The notes: generated by a model not told the origin, from the sequence alone. Positions 54,500-63,375 are shown, counted from the first letter of the stretch. The stretch is DNA of 64,000 nt from Undaria pinnatifida (GCA_012845835.1 JABAKD010000023.1:5190137-5254136), one strand, 5' to 3'. Made by a program: numbers and translations.

Positions 54500-54784
54500 C
54501 GCGCGTTCTTCGATAGAGGGTGCACCGCTTTTTTTTTCGTTTCTTAACACTACATCCCTCAATTTTGGAGCTTAAGACAGCCCCTCTCCCGAAAAAAAAA
54601 CCGGTTTGGAGAGAAATCAAAACTGCTACTACCGGATGAAAAAATCCAATGGCCTAGGTACACAACGAGAAATCATGCAAAAAACATTAATGTGGCGTGT
54701 TTTCCGACGATTTTGGGTTAAGGAGCCCCGTCCTTCAGAAAACCATTTCGGGCGAAAAGTGCTACCTCTGTCGTAGCATGCGTC
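54500..54784. mobile_element. TIR element, near full length
   Basis: Left end GCGCGTTCTTCGATAGAGGG, right end CTACCTCTGTCGTAGCATGC. Interior: CCTCAATTTTGGAGCTTAAG, CTACTACCGGATGAAAAAAT, CCGACGATTTTGGGTTAAGG. Best reference copy of the family in this window. Confidence 0.75.
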
Positions 54785-55017
54785 ATCCTGTGTGCGACAA
54801 GAGGAGTACCGATCCAACCCAGGAAACATGCTCTATAGATCACACACAGATCGTACGACTCCCACCCGGTAGCATGAGCTATAGATCACACAGATATTCC
54901 CTGAAATATATCTATAGATCTTCAGGTGTGGGGATCGATGATGATCTGTCCGGTCTAGTCCGATGTGTGTGTCAACGTTTTGAGAGCACGTCCCTTTCGG
55001 GATGTTGACTCGCGAAA

Positions 55018-55148
55018 CGCCCTCCCTCCCTCCCTCCCTCCCTCCCTCCCTCCCTCCCTCCCTCCCTCCCTCCCTCCCTCCCTCCCTCCCTCCCTCCCTC
55101 CCTCCCTCCCTCCCTCCCTCCCTCCCTCCCTCCCTCCCTCCCTCCCTC
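55018..55148 (+). repeat. (CCCT)n microsatellite, about 32 units
   Basis: Nearly perfect CCTCCCTC run in the intron before exon I, giving artificial LPPSLPPS and EGGREGGR frames. Confidence 0.97.
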
Positions 55149-55258
55149 TCTCTTTCCTTCCTTCCCTCCCTCCCATGTACACTCGTGCGTGATGCGCATT
55201 TTTCACTCTCGTTTTTTATTTTTTTGTTGTTGTTGTCGTATTCGCTCCCCTGATCCAG

Positions 55259-55385
55259 CCGAGGCGGGCATCGCGGAGGACAGCATCGTTTCCGCGACAA
55301 TGATGACGGACGCAACGACTCTCAGCTTCTTCAACCTTCCCGTCGTCCAAACCGCGGTAGCAGACGGCGTCACCATCGTGGCAGA
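55259..55385 (+). CDS. Exon I: Agd3-like beta-sandwich segment (41 codons)
   Basis: A 127-nt exon, phase 1 in and phase 2 out, between TGATCCAG and GA|GTAAGA. It reads EAGIAEDSIVSATMMTDATT, then LSFFNLPVVQTAVADGVTIVA. The donor overlaps an in-frame stop (GAG TAA), so without splicing the protein would end here; GTAAGA is a strong donor and the phase-2 end fits exon J. Confidence 0.8.
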
Positions 55386-56775
55386 GTAAGAAAATAAGAA
55401 GCTAGAACGTTGGCGAGACAAGAAGCGGCCATTAATAAAGATAAAATTATAAACGAGCGCTGCAGCCAGGAAATGGGAATCGAGCCAAAAGAAAGCAAGA
55501 AACACATTCGAGATGAGAAAAAAGGTATGCCAAGCAGCCGGTGTTACCATCGTTGCAGAGTGAGAGAGAAAAAAAAAACAGAAGCAACCATGCTGATAAA
55601 ATAAGAAACGGCACAGACAGAAAACAGGCAGAAAAAAAATGATAACGCGGATGACATACCACAGGTATTAAAGAAAAGTAAGACACGTCGACGAAAAAAA
55701 ACAAAAACAAACGAGCATTCAGATTTCTTTATCAAGGGGTCACATTTGCGGCCGTTTTTTTGAAGTAGCTTCGGGGCCACTCGCGCGAGTGACCTTCTCC
55801 GTTCCTTTGCGATCTTCTCCTTCCGTGAGGGATGCTTTGACGCCTTTTACAACTGGAAACCCTTTTGGGGGGGACTATTTTACTTGAAGTTAGTATAGGG
55901 AGGGACTGTGGGGCTCTAAAGGGGGGTTTAGGTGTTGACGATTTTGAACCCGCAATGCTCAGGGATGGTAATCTACGCTGCGCCAAAACAATCTCTCCCA
56001 AAGATTGATTCTACGATAGCCCCCCCCCCCCCCCTCCCAAAACCGGCGATTTTCTTTAACACGAACCGTTTCATGGCTGCTCGACACGAGGGAGGGTGCA
56101 CAATGAAAAACATATAATCTATCACATTAATTGTTTTGTTTGCAAAGAAAGGACTTATATCGAACAACGGCGTCGGGGTGGGAAGGGGCACCGTATATTT
56201 TTGCAGGAGATACGGCCGGGAGCTGGTTTTAAGACCGGCGATTTCTTAGAAGAAAAGTTTGGGGGGGGGGTGGCACTTTTAGTAAATACCATCGTAGAAC
56301 GGCTCTAGATAAAAGTATTTTTTTTTCGTCGGTGAGGTATACAGAGTGCAGAGTCACTCGTCAGTGAGTGACGAAAACCTCAAATCCGGCGGTGAGAAAC
56401 GGGAGTATATCAGCACCGTCGTATCATCCCCCCTAGTACTGCCGTAGCCTTAAGTCTTTCCTGCACCCGGGTCCGCATAAAACAGGCTCGCTCCCCTCTC
56501 AGGTTTTACACTCGAGCCCGTCCCACGTTGTAGGGTTGCAATATCACCGTCACCGTACAACGACTCTAAAAAGTCTTTTTTGCAGGTGAGGTATACAGAA
56601 GTCACTCGTGAGTCACGTTGTAGGGTTGCACCATCACCGTAAAACGACTCCTAAAGGTATTTTTTGTAGGTGAGGTATACAAAGTCACTCGTCAGCGAGG
56701 GATGAAAACCTCAAACCCGGCGGTAAAAACGGGGGCATATCAGCACACAGTTGTAACATCCCCCCTAGTAATACA
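55386..56775. other. Intron I-J, first half: duplicated GAGGTATACAGAG segment, MITE, G-run repeat
   Basis: 55838-55931 is a diverged TTAA MITE. 55965-56110 is the inverted CTACGATAGCCCCC repeat. A GGTGAGGTATAC, AGTCACTCGT, CAAATCCGGCGGT unit recurs at 56330-56440, 56585-56650 and 56670-56770. Confidence 0.65.
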
Positions 56776-57090
56776 CTTTTTTTTCTCACACATCTACTTT
56801 CCAGCTTCTGGACAAGCCGTGGTCACAGGTGTCGACCCTTCTCCCCCCCCAGTTCTTGCCTTCAATTTTTTTATCGCGCATAGGGTTCAGTGATCCATCC
56901 CACTGCTCGTCGATTTTTCATCGAGTGTTGTTGCTAAACTCACGCTCTCGCGCTTTCCGCAAGTCCAATTTGTGCAGAAGAAAAAAAAATCCCAACGAAT
57001 TTGTACGAGTATGCGCTCGGTGGGGCTCGAACTCACGAAACTGACCTTATACCAGGCTCGAGGATAACCTGATACGCCACCGGGGTAACC
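56776..57090 (-). mobile_element. tRNA-derived SINE, family B, copy 3
   Basis: From ACATCTACTTTCCAGCTTCT to CGCCACCGGGG; minus-strand A box at 57068-57079 and B box near 57022-57033. Confidence 0.8.
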
Positions 57091-57568
57091 CAACCGTAGC
57101 CTTGGTTTTTCCTGTTCTTGTACCCGCATAAAACAGGTTCGCTCCCCCTCTCAAGTTTTGCGCTCGAGCCCTCCCACGGTATATGGGGTGCACACAGCAG
57201 AATTTTTCTGAGCTCTCTCGGAACCCGAGAGGGAGTGAGAGCCCAACATTTTCTCACCCGAGAAATCGCTTCGAACGCATTTAGTTTCGTTCTCGCACAC
57301 AAGCCGCGAGACCAAGCAAAAGCTTCCAGGTGCACCTCTGCTAAAGTCCTTAAAAAAATATGTGCGAGACCAAGCAAGCTTCCAGATGCACCTCTGCTAA
57401 AGTTCTTTGAAAAAAAAAGTGCTCGAGCGTGAAAGTACTTGACTTGATGACTAACCAGTAGTTCCTCACTTGCGGAACTCAATCAGACAGGTAAATTATT
57501 AGTTAATCCAACAACTGCAACCCCTACCGCACTATAGAGAGAGGGCTCACTTTTACCTCACAAAACAG

Positions 57569-57665
57569 ATACGCTGACGAGGCCGGCGCGACCATCCGCG
57601 GTGTGGCCATACCCGGTACCCTCGGCCTGATACCGCCATCGCGGAATACCATGCCGTCGTCCTAA
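57569..57665 (+). pseudogene. Dead copy of exon J
   Basis: After AAAACAG it reads YADEAGATIRGVAIPGTLG, close to J's YADETGVTIPGTLG with a small insertion. It then shifts frame (ACCGCCATCGCGGAATACC against GCCGCTATCGCCCAGTACA) and stops. It begins 267 bp upstream of J and keeps a phase-2 compatible acceptor. Confidence 0.8.
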
Positions 57666-57835
57666 CGCCACGTAATACATGTTTAATGTCTATCCCTCCT
57701 TTCTTCCCTCTCTTTATCTCTCCCTCCGTCCCTCCGTCCCTCCGTCCCTCCCTCCCTCCCTCTCTTTCTCCCTCCCCCCCTCTCCCCCTCCTCCCCTCCC
57801 CCCCCCCCCCCTTCGCGTGCGCGCACCCGAAACAG

Positions 57836-58019
57836 CTACGCTGACGAGACCGGTGTGACTATCCCCGGTACCCTTGGTCCGAACGCCGCTATCGCCCAGT
57901 ACATCGGTGCGGACGGCTTGGAAGAGCTGCACGTGTTCATCGCCCTCGCTCCGCTAGACATGGGCTCGTGGGCCTGGGCGCACTACATTGCCGACTGGGG
58001 CACTAAGGGAGTCTTCCAG
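57836..58019 (+). CDS. Exon J: junction of CBM87-like and deacetylase domains (61 codons)
   Basis: A 184-nt exon, phase 2 in and phase 0 out, between GAAACAG and CAG|GTAAAA. It contains YADETGVTIPGTLG, then LHVFIALAPLDMGSWAWAHY and ADWGTKGVFQ. In Agd3 proteins a hydrophobic strand, a W-S...H-x-W-I-x-W segment and T-[RK]-G-[LV]-[FY] followed by G-x-R-R lead into the metal-dependent deacetylase fold; the order here is the same. A frameshifted copy lies at 57569. Confidence 0.85.
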
Positions 58020-58246
58020 GTAAAAATGCACAATAAAAATCAGGTACCAGTTACCAGGTATATAGTTCAATATTTTTTATTTGTACACTCTGTAAAACGA
58101 GGCAAGCAGGCAAGCACTCAAGTCTATCGATGCATCTGTGTCAATTTATCAATGAATCAAACAAACTTAACGAATCAACCAACCAACCAACCAATCAACC
58201 AACCAACCAAATAACCAACTCAGCCTCAACCATTTTTACCCTACAG

Positions 58247-58345
58247 GGCGAGCGTCGGTTCCACCTTGCCGCCGTGGTAGATGACCTCTTCCTTGCAACG
58301 GCCGTGTTCGAGTACCAATCGCTGGAGGTGCAGACAGGTCCCGAG
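58247..58345 (+). CDS. Exon K: deacetylase domain, VVDDLFLAT motif (33 codons)
   Basis: A 99-nt phase 0-0 exon between ACCCTACAG and GAG|GTGAGA. It reads GERRFHLAAVVDDLFLATAV then FEYQSLEVQTGPE. The VDD-x-FL-x-T block is the hallmark I recall for the first catalytic motif of Agd3-type deacetylases, with the Asp pair serving the metal site or general base. This exon is the strongest single argument for the family call. A CTATAGTGCC minisatellite begins right after it. Confidence 0.87.
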
Positions 58346-58369
58346 GTGAGATTATGTCTAGGAAAACAG

Positions 58370-58815
58370 CAAAGTTTCCTCTATAGTGCCGGTTTCCCGT
58401 TAGTGCCTGTGAGATCCCTTGGCACAGATGGGTCCCTCTACAGTGCCCGTTGAGTAGTGCCGGTTGCCCGCTATAGTGCCTGTGAAATCGCTTGGAACAT
58501 AGTAGCGGTCCCTCTATAATTCCGGTTGTCCGCTATAGTGCCAATGAAATCGCTTGGCACGGATGGATCCCTCTATCGTGCCGGTTGAGAAGTGCTGGTT
58601 GCACGCTGTAGTGCCTGTGAGATCCCTTGGCATAGATGGGTCCCTCTACAGTGCCGGTTGAGTAGTGCCGGTTGCCCATTGTAGTGCCTGTGAAATGGCT
58701 TGGCACAGAGTAGTATTCCCTCTACACAGTGCCGGTTGCCTACTATAGTGCCTGTGAAATATCTTGGCACAGATGGGTCCCTACATATTGCCGGTTGCCC
58801 GCTATAGTGCCATTT
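58370..58815 (+). repeat. CTATAGTGCCGGTTGCCCG minisatellite, locus 3
   Basis: About six units beginning 25 bp after the exon K donor; GCTTGGCACAGATGGGTCCC and GTAGTGCCGGTTGCCC are typical. Confidence 0.88.
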
Positions 58816-59420
58816 TCTTCCCCGGCTGGCGCATACCGGCAGTCATAAGAGAGGCCTGTGGCAGGCGACATCCGGGATACATCCTCGGGTTTCCACTTTT
58901 TAAAATTTGCGTCTTGATGGTAAAACGGATACCGCAGCCCTTTGAGATCATCGCGCAGAGCAGTCGGTCGGCTGTCGGTCTGTGTTCAAGCGGTCTCTCC
59001 GCGGCTGCGGGGTAGACATTTATTACGCGTTTTCTCTGGTGTCAACAGTTCTGCTCTTTATTGGGTGATCATATTTCTCAGATGCTGTGCTCTATAGCAG
59101 TGCTGGCTGGCTCTAGTTGAGATTTTGATTAAACCCGATCAGTCCCAAGAATAAACCACCACGGTAATTAAACAGTAAACCGATGTAAAGGATTGTGCCG
59201 AGAGGTTCTGCACGGCAAGAGCACACGTCAGTCAGGAAGGTCATTACCGATCTCCCCACTTGATTATCTAGATGCCATGCGCGCATCCCTCGCTCCCGCC
59301 CCACCCCCCAACTCCCAGTGTTGCTGTGGCGATGTGAACCCTGCGGAGCCCTCCCCCCCCCCCCCCCCCCCATCTCCCGCCTCCTTTTTTTCTACCGGTA
59401 TGCCCGTTTCTCGTTGTGTC
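58816..59420. other. Intron K-L, unique sequence and C run
   Basis: No exon-like segment. 59349-59371 is a long C run close to the exon L acceptor. Confidence 0.5.
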
Positions 59421-59425
59421 TGCAG

Positions 59426-59545
59426 GAGAGGCTTACGGGTGTCGACCTGGCCAAGTTTGCCGAGGAAGAAGCCGCCCTTAACACCGAGTATGGCTCGCGG
59501 ATCAAGACCGAGCATGCCTTCAACGGGATCGGCATCCTACACAAG
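59426..59545 (+). CDS. Exon L: deacetylase domain, AFNG segment (40 codons)
   Basis: A 120-nt phase 0-0 exon between GTCTGCAG and AAG|GTAAAG. It begins ERLTGVDLAKFAEEEAALNT, contains SRIKTEHAFNGIGI and ends LHK. R-x-[ST]-x-x-D-L followed by a helix and then [AF]-F-N-G fits the segment after VDD-x-FL in Agd3-like proteins. Confidence 0.84.
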
Positions 59546-59603
59546 GTAAAGCCCTGTGGTACCTACCCCCCCCCCCCCCCCCCTCCTTCCCCACCTCATC
59601 CCA

Positions 59604-59843
59604 GACGCGTGCTACGGTAGACGCACACCACTTTTTTTCTGAGGTTCCTCAACTTGGGGGGCTTAAGACCCCTCCCAAAAACCGACTTGGACCAGAACTT
59701 AAACCACATCCCGACGCAACGAAAATCATGAAAAAAAGGAAAATGGCGGTTTATTCCGATTATATTTAGGTTAAGGAGAGCCCCGTCGTTCAGAAACCAT
59801 TTCACCCAAAAAACGGTATACCTCTATCGTCGTAGCACGCGTC
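59604..59843. mobile_element. TIR element, 58 bp after the exon L donor
   Basis: GACGCGTGCTACGGTAGACG left end, TACCTCTATCGTCGTAGCAC right end. Another GTCTACGATAGAGGCAGCAC left-end piece abuts it at 59841. Confidence 0.75.
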
Positions 59844-60217
59844 TACGATAGAGGCAGCACTTCCATTTCCACTTTTACCCCTCAAGCTTCGCGCCTGTGG
59901 AGTCATCCCAGTTGCACTCTCTTTTTTTTTTTTGGGGGGGGGGGGCTTGGAGGCGTTTTTGACCGGTTGATGAGCTCCTCAAGACAAAGCATGGAAATTT
60001 TCGTTCTAGTTTTGTGTGGTAATTTTACGAGTACGTTTCACTTTGTTTTCAGGTCTTACTCGTGCACAACCAAAACCGCATATAAAATGTTTGGTGGCGG
60101 GTTTGCGCGAACGAGTGTGTCTCTACTTCGAAACCATGTTTCGAGCGAGGCGTTGAGCTCCTCCTCTTGTTGTTTAGGAGCTCAGAAAACTTCTGCCGCA
60201 CCGCCACCGTGAGAAGG

Positions 60218-60298
60218 CTCCCCGCCTCCTCCTCCTCCTCCTCATCTTCCTCTTCCTCTTCTTCTTCCTCCTCCTCCTCTTCCTCTTCCTCTTCACCC
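60218..60298 (+). repeat. (TCC/TCT)n microsatellite
   Basis: Imperfect CCTCCTCCTCTTCC run in the intron before exon M; it makes poly-Ser and poly-Glu frames. Confidence 0.93.
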
Positions 60299-60453
60299 GT
60301 CAGCCTCTCTAGAACTGCACTCATGAGCTTGGGGACAAATCTCTTGCAATTAGTGAGCGTGAGATACTCTTGGCGGCTTTTTACATATTGCTTCCGTCCG
60401 TATACCCCTTCACCGCCCGCCTTATGATAATCGTGTGATAACCTTTCCGGCAG

Positions 60454-60538
60454 GTGCTGTCTCCCTTCGAGAGCGTGCTGGGCCCTGATTCGGGCGTGGC
60501 CCTGCTCGACAAGGGGGTCAAGCCCACCCCCCCCGAAG
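60454..60538 (+). CDS. Exon M: deacetylase domain insert (28 codons)
   Basis: An 85-nt exon, phase 0 in and phase 1 out, between TTCCGGCAG and GAAG|GTACGG. It reads VLSPFESVLGPDSGVALLDK then GVKPTPPE. No known motif; it may be a surface loop. A TTAA-bounded MITE lies about ten bases after the donor, and two degenerate copies follow at 60903 and 61490. Confidence 0.78.
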
Positions 60539-60548
60539 GTACGGAACC

Positions 60549-60641
60549 TTAACGCCTTTCTTTACCACTGGAAACCCTTCTTGGGGACAAATTACTTGAA
60601 GTTAGCACGGGGAGGGATTTGGGGGGCTCTGACGGAGTTAA
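60549..60641. mobile_element. TTAA MITE ten bases after exon M donor
   Basis: TTAACGCCTTTCTTTACCAC at the left and CTCTGACGGAGTTAA at the right. Confidence 0.75.
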
Positions 60642-60759
60642 ACAGTCGGCTATATGTTAAGTTATGAAGACCATCATACAAGTCATACTAAGCAAATGCT
60701 AATCATACAATAATCCATCCCAACATATAGTAAAACCCGTAAAAATCGTACAGATATAC

Positions 60760-60850
60760 AGTTCGTACCATTCGTGCAATTCATACAATTCATACAATTC
60801 ATACAATTCATACAATTCATACAAATTCTTACAAGTTCATACAAATTCGC
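60760..60850 (+). repeat. (TTCATACAA)n repeat
   Basis: About nine 9-10 bp units AATTCATACA. Confidence 0.92.
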
Positions 60851-60902
60851 GTAATATTCATGCCAATCGCACGGATCACACTATATATGTTATGCAACTG
60901 AC

Positions 60903-60995
60903 ACGCCCTTCAAGAGCGTGTACTGAGCCTCGATACGTGCGGCTGACTCAGCTGAACGAGGACGCCAAGCCCAACCCCGGGGTGGCCCGCCTGAA
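60903..60995 (+). pseudogene. Dead copy of exon M (first)
   Basis: TPFKSVY then a stop matches M's SPFESVLG; GCCAAGCCCAACCCC later matches GTCAAGCCCACCCCC. It ends near CTGAAG|GTACTG, a donor-like site, but the stop and shifts make it non-coding. Confidence 0.6.
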
Positions 60996-61127
60996 GGTAC
61001 TGAAGGAACCGCCATGCAAGCATGACAATTCGTACGAATCATGCTTTTACATTGTATTTGTGGTTTTATTTCCCCTTGGTGTCTTCCTTCTCGGATCAAT
61101 GTTTTTGAACGATTTACATCGGAGTTT

Positions 61128-61400
61128 CATGCGGCACAAAGGATGACATCCGATATCCGATATCAGGCATCATTCAGCACAAAGGATGACATCCGATATC
61201 CGATATCAGGCATCATTCAGCACCAATGTTGACATCCGATTTTCGATATCAGGCATCATTCAGGACAAAGGATGACATCCGATATCCGATATCAGGCATC
61301 ATTCAGCACAAAGGATGACATCCGATATCCAATATCAGGCATCATTCAGCACAAAGGATGACATCCGATATCCGATATCAGGCATCATTCAGCACAGTAC
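61128..61400 (+). repeat. 43-62 bp tandem repeat with paired GATATC words
   Basis: Six to seven units of GGATGACATCCGATATCCG, ATATCAGGCATCATTCAGC, ACAAA. Each unit holds CCGATATCCGATATC, an imperfect palindrome. Confidence 0.92.
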
Positions 61401-61489
61401 AACAAAAGATTATACAAATGCTGCAAGTCGTACACATGATACATGTCATGCAGTTCATGCAAATCCTACAAATCGCATAATCTACGCAG

Positions 61490-61567
61490 CCTGGGCGAAA
61501 GCATGCCGAGCGCGGATGCGGATTCGGGCATGGCCCTGCTGGACAAGGAGGTCATTCCCCCGCAGAC
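61490..61567 (+). pseudogene. Dead copy of exon M (second), donor removed by a repeat
   Basis: After TCTACGCAG the frame reads ESMPSADADSGMALLDKEVI then PPQT, parallel to M's ESVLGPDSGVALLDKGVKPTPPE. The open frame and acceptor survive, but at about 61567 it passes straight into the dispersed CTGTCTCTGG repeat (see 61567-61860), so no donor remains. Confidence 0.72.
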
Positions 61568-61860
61568 CTGTCTCTGGATTGGTCACACCAGAAAACAAAG
61601 TAACTCATTGGCGCTGTCGTCCACCAGCAAGAAAGTAGGCACATGGTGCCGAAGTCCGTCTTACGATCGGTTTTTGGAAGGATGCAGTTCACCCTTTTTG
61701 CGACTCGCCGAACACTTCATCACGGCGCTTCGCCCTTGGTGGAAGCCATATCTGCCTGGTTGGTGAAAGCACGACGTGCTCCGGCCCGGCATAGTAGGGA
61801 TGCGAGGGTCTATATGGTCATACGAGTACCGCCGTGCGCAAATTGAGCACCCCCCCCTCC
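61567..61860 (+). repeat. CATAGTAGGGATGCGA dispersed repeat abutting dead exon M copy
   Basis: Begins CTGTCTCTGGATTGGTCAC as does the 41768 copy, which fixes the junction with the copied exon. Confidence 0.82.
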
Positions 61861-61967
61861 CCCCCCTCGAATGTGCAGACCCTCATGCGGCACAGTTCGT
61901 GTTTTAGACTTTTGCTTTGAGGCGATCTCTTTAAATTAAAAGCACACATATATATTATAAAAGCAAA

Positions 61968-62165
61968 AATACACTCCAGCTGTGAGATCGAAGATTTCAC
62001 CGTCGAAACTCATCTTTGCAAAGCTGTGTGTGATACTCCGATCGCGCGTATTACGGGTTGTGTGTCCTCATTAGTCTAAGGATATAGGTCGGCGACTCCC
62101 CTTGCAACTACAGTGTAGCCTATCAGGGTCAACAGGCTGATGCTAGTCAGTCTGTGCAGTATGTA
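61968..62165 (+). repeat. ACTCCAGCTGTGAGATCG dispersed repeat
   Basis: Full copy with TGATACTCCGATCGCGCGTA and CTTGCAACTACAGTGTAGCC. Confidence 0.82.
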
Positions 62166-62424
62166 TGGATTCCCAAAGACGGCGATCCGAGTTCATTAGG
62201 CGATATCTCGTTGGAAGGCGGCCATACAGTCGCTTGGCGCGACTGGGGAACAGCACGCCCCCCCCCCCCCCATAAGACAAGCATCTTCAAATTTGTCATA
62301 TCACTGCCTTAATTACTGAGAGACCCATACCCTACTGCATATATATATATATTGGTTTCGTTTGTTGCTCGTCATGTCTTAAGACACTCACATTTTTTCT
62401 TTTCTTTCCTTTTTAACTGGTCAG

Positions 62425-62646
62425 GTATCGCTCAGCAGAATGAAGAAGGCTGGCTAACCCGAGCCTTCAGCCCCCCCGCGGGAACCAGGGGCATGAGGGA
62501 AGATTACGAGGAGGGTCTCTGGGCTGGAGACGACCTGCTCGAGTGGGTGACGAGCAACCTCGACAAATTCTACTGGCAGAGCCACACGCTCACTCACATT
62601 ATTCGAGACAACCTCGGTGCTGCCGACTGCGCCATAGAGGACTCAG
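62425..62646 (+). CDS. Exon N: deacetylase domain, FYWQSHTLTH metal motif (74 codons)
   Basis: A 222-nt exon, phase 1 in and phase 1 out, between ACTGGTCAG and TCAG|GTAAAA. It begins GIAQQNEEGWLTRAFSPPAG, continues LEWVTSNLDKFYWQSHTLTH and ends GAADCAIEDS. H-T-L-T-H is an H-x3-H metal-binding pair, and F-[YW]-W-x-SHT-[FL]-[TD]-H is the Agd3-type form of the second deacetylase motif. The phase-1 end requires at least one more exon; none is seen in the 1.35 kb that remain. Confidence 0.87.
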
Positions 62647-62934
62647 GTAAAAGAGGCATGCTGTGATACGAAAAGAGGTACCTGCTGGCACTTTTCGGCT
62701 ACAGCAATGACGTACCCAGTTTACCGCCACCCCGCGACAAGCCAACTTAAGGTGGTCTTTATCTCTACCTACATGGTCTTATCTTTTTGACTACTGCGAA
62801 AACCAACCCATACAAGTACCAAGTAGTTTTATTCTTTCGTGACAAGCCGATTTTACGTGGTCTTATCTCTACTATGGTCTTAAATCAGATAGTCTTAAAA
62901 TGGGTACACCACTTCTGAACGACGGGGCTCCCTC

Positions 62935-63375
62935 CTTCTTAACGCCTTCACAACCGGAAACCCCTTTCTGTAGACATATCACTTGGAATTAGTACAGGGA
63001 GAGGTTTTGCGGCCCTAAAGGGGTTCAACGCCTTTCCAACTGGGAACCCTTTTGGGGGACAAATTTGCTTGAAGTTAGTATAGGGAGGGACTTGGGGGCT
63101 CCCCCCTTCTCAACGCCTTCACAACCGGAAACCCCTTTTTGTAGACATATCACTTGGAATTAGCGCAGGGAGAGGTTTTGCGGCCCTAAAGGGGGTTCAA
63201 CGACTTTCCAACTGGAAACCCTTTTGGAGAACAGATTTTACACGAAATTATAGTATAGGGAGGGACTTGGGAGCTCCTTCTTTACCCCTTCCTAACTGGA
63301 AAGCCTTTTTGGGGGGCTTATAACTTGGAATTGGTATAGATGGGGAGAGATTTTGGAACCATACAAGGGTTTTGA
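62935..63375 (+). mobile_element. Four tandem TTAA-type MITEs
   Basis: Units at about 62938-63028, 63026-63100, 63112-63202 and 63198-63370: AACGCCTTCACAACCGGAAA, CCCTTTTGGGGGACAAATTT, AGTATAGGGAGGGACTTG. The first and third are nearly identical, so pairs were copied together. Confidence 0.75.

Larger units (their letters stand above)
15328..62646 (+). other. Gene span: secreted multi-module protein with Agd3-like (CE18) deacetylase domain, partial at 3' end
   Basis: Hand-built model of 26 exons from a signal-peptide start at 15328 to an exon ending at 62646; the gene continues past the window. Phases agree at every junction except two: an apparent one-base shift in the 17-G run of exon 1, and a missing exon expected in the N gap between 18300 and 21280. 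Exons total about 3,850 nt; introns carry nearly all the repeats of the window. Domain order is signal peptide, Gly-rich stretch, three beta-rich modules, a V-A-P-V-A-D-A-P spacer, then a region with the Agd3 motif series. Agd3 of Aspergillus is a secreted deacetylase of an aminosugar polymer; that family link is made by motif recall, not by a search. Substrate and exact role here are unknown. No second gene is visible on either strand. Confidence 0.75.

Noticed and set aside
54833-55315. Gly/Arg/Glu- or Pro/Ser-repeat proteins over the CCCT run
   Set aside because: Tetranucleotide microsatellite in an intron.
55380-55390. Stop codon after exon I (GAG TAA) as the gene end
   Set aside because: GTAAGA overlaps it as a donor, and exon J completes the split codon in phase 2.
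60049-60427. Poly-Glu or poly-Ser protein near 60.2 kb
   Set aside because: TCC/TCT microsatellite between exons L and M; no link to either frame.
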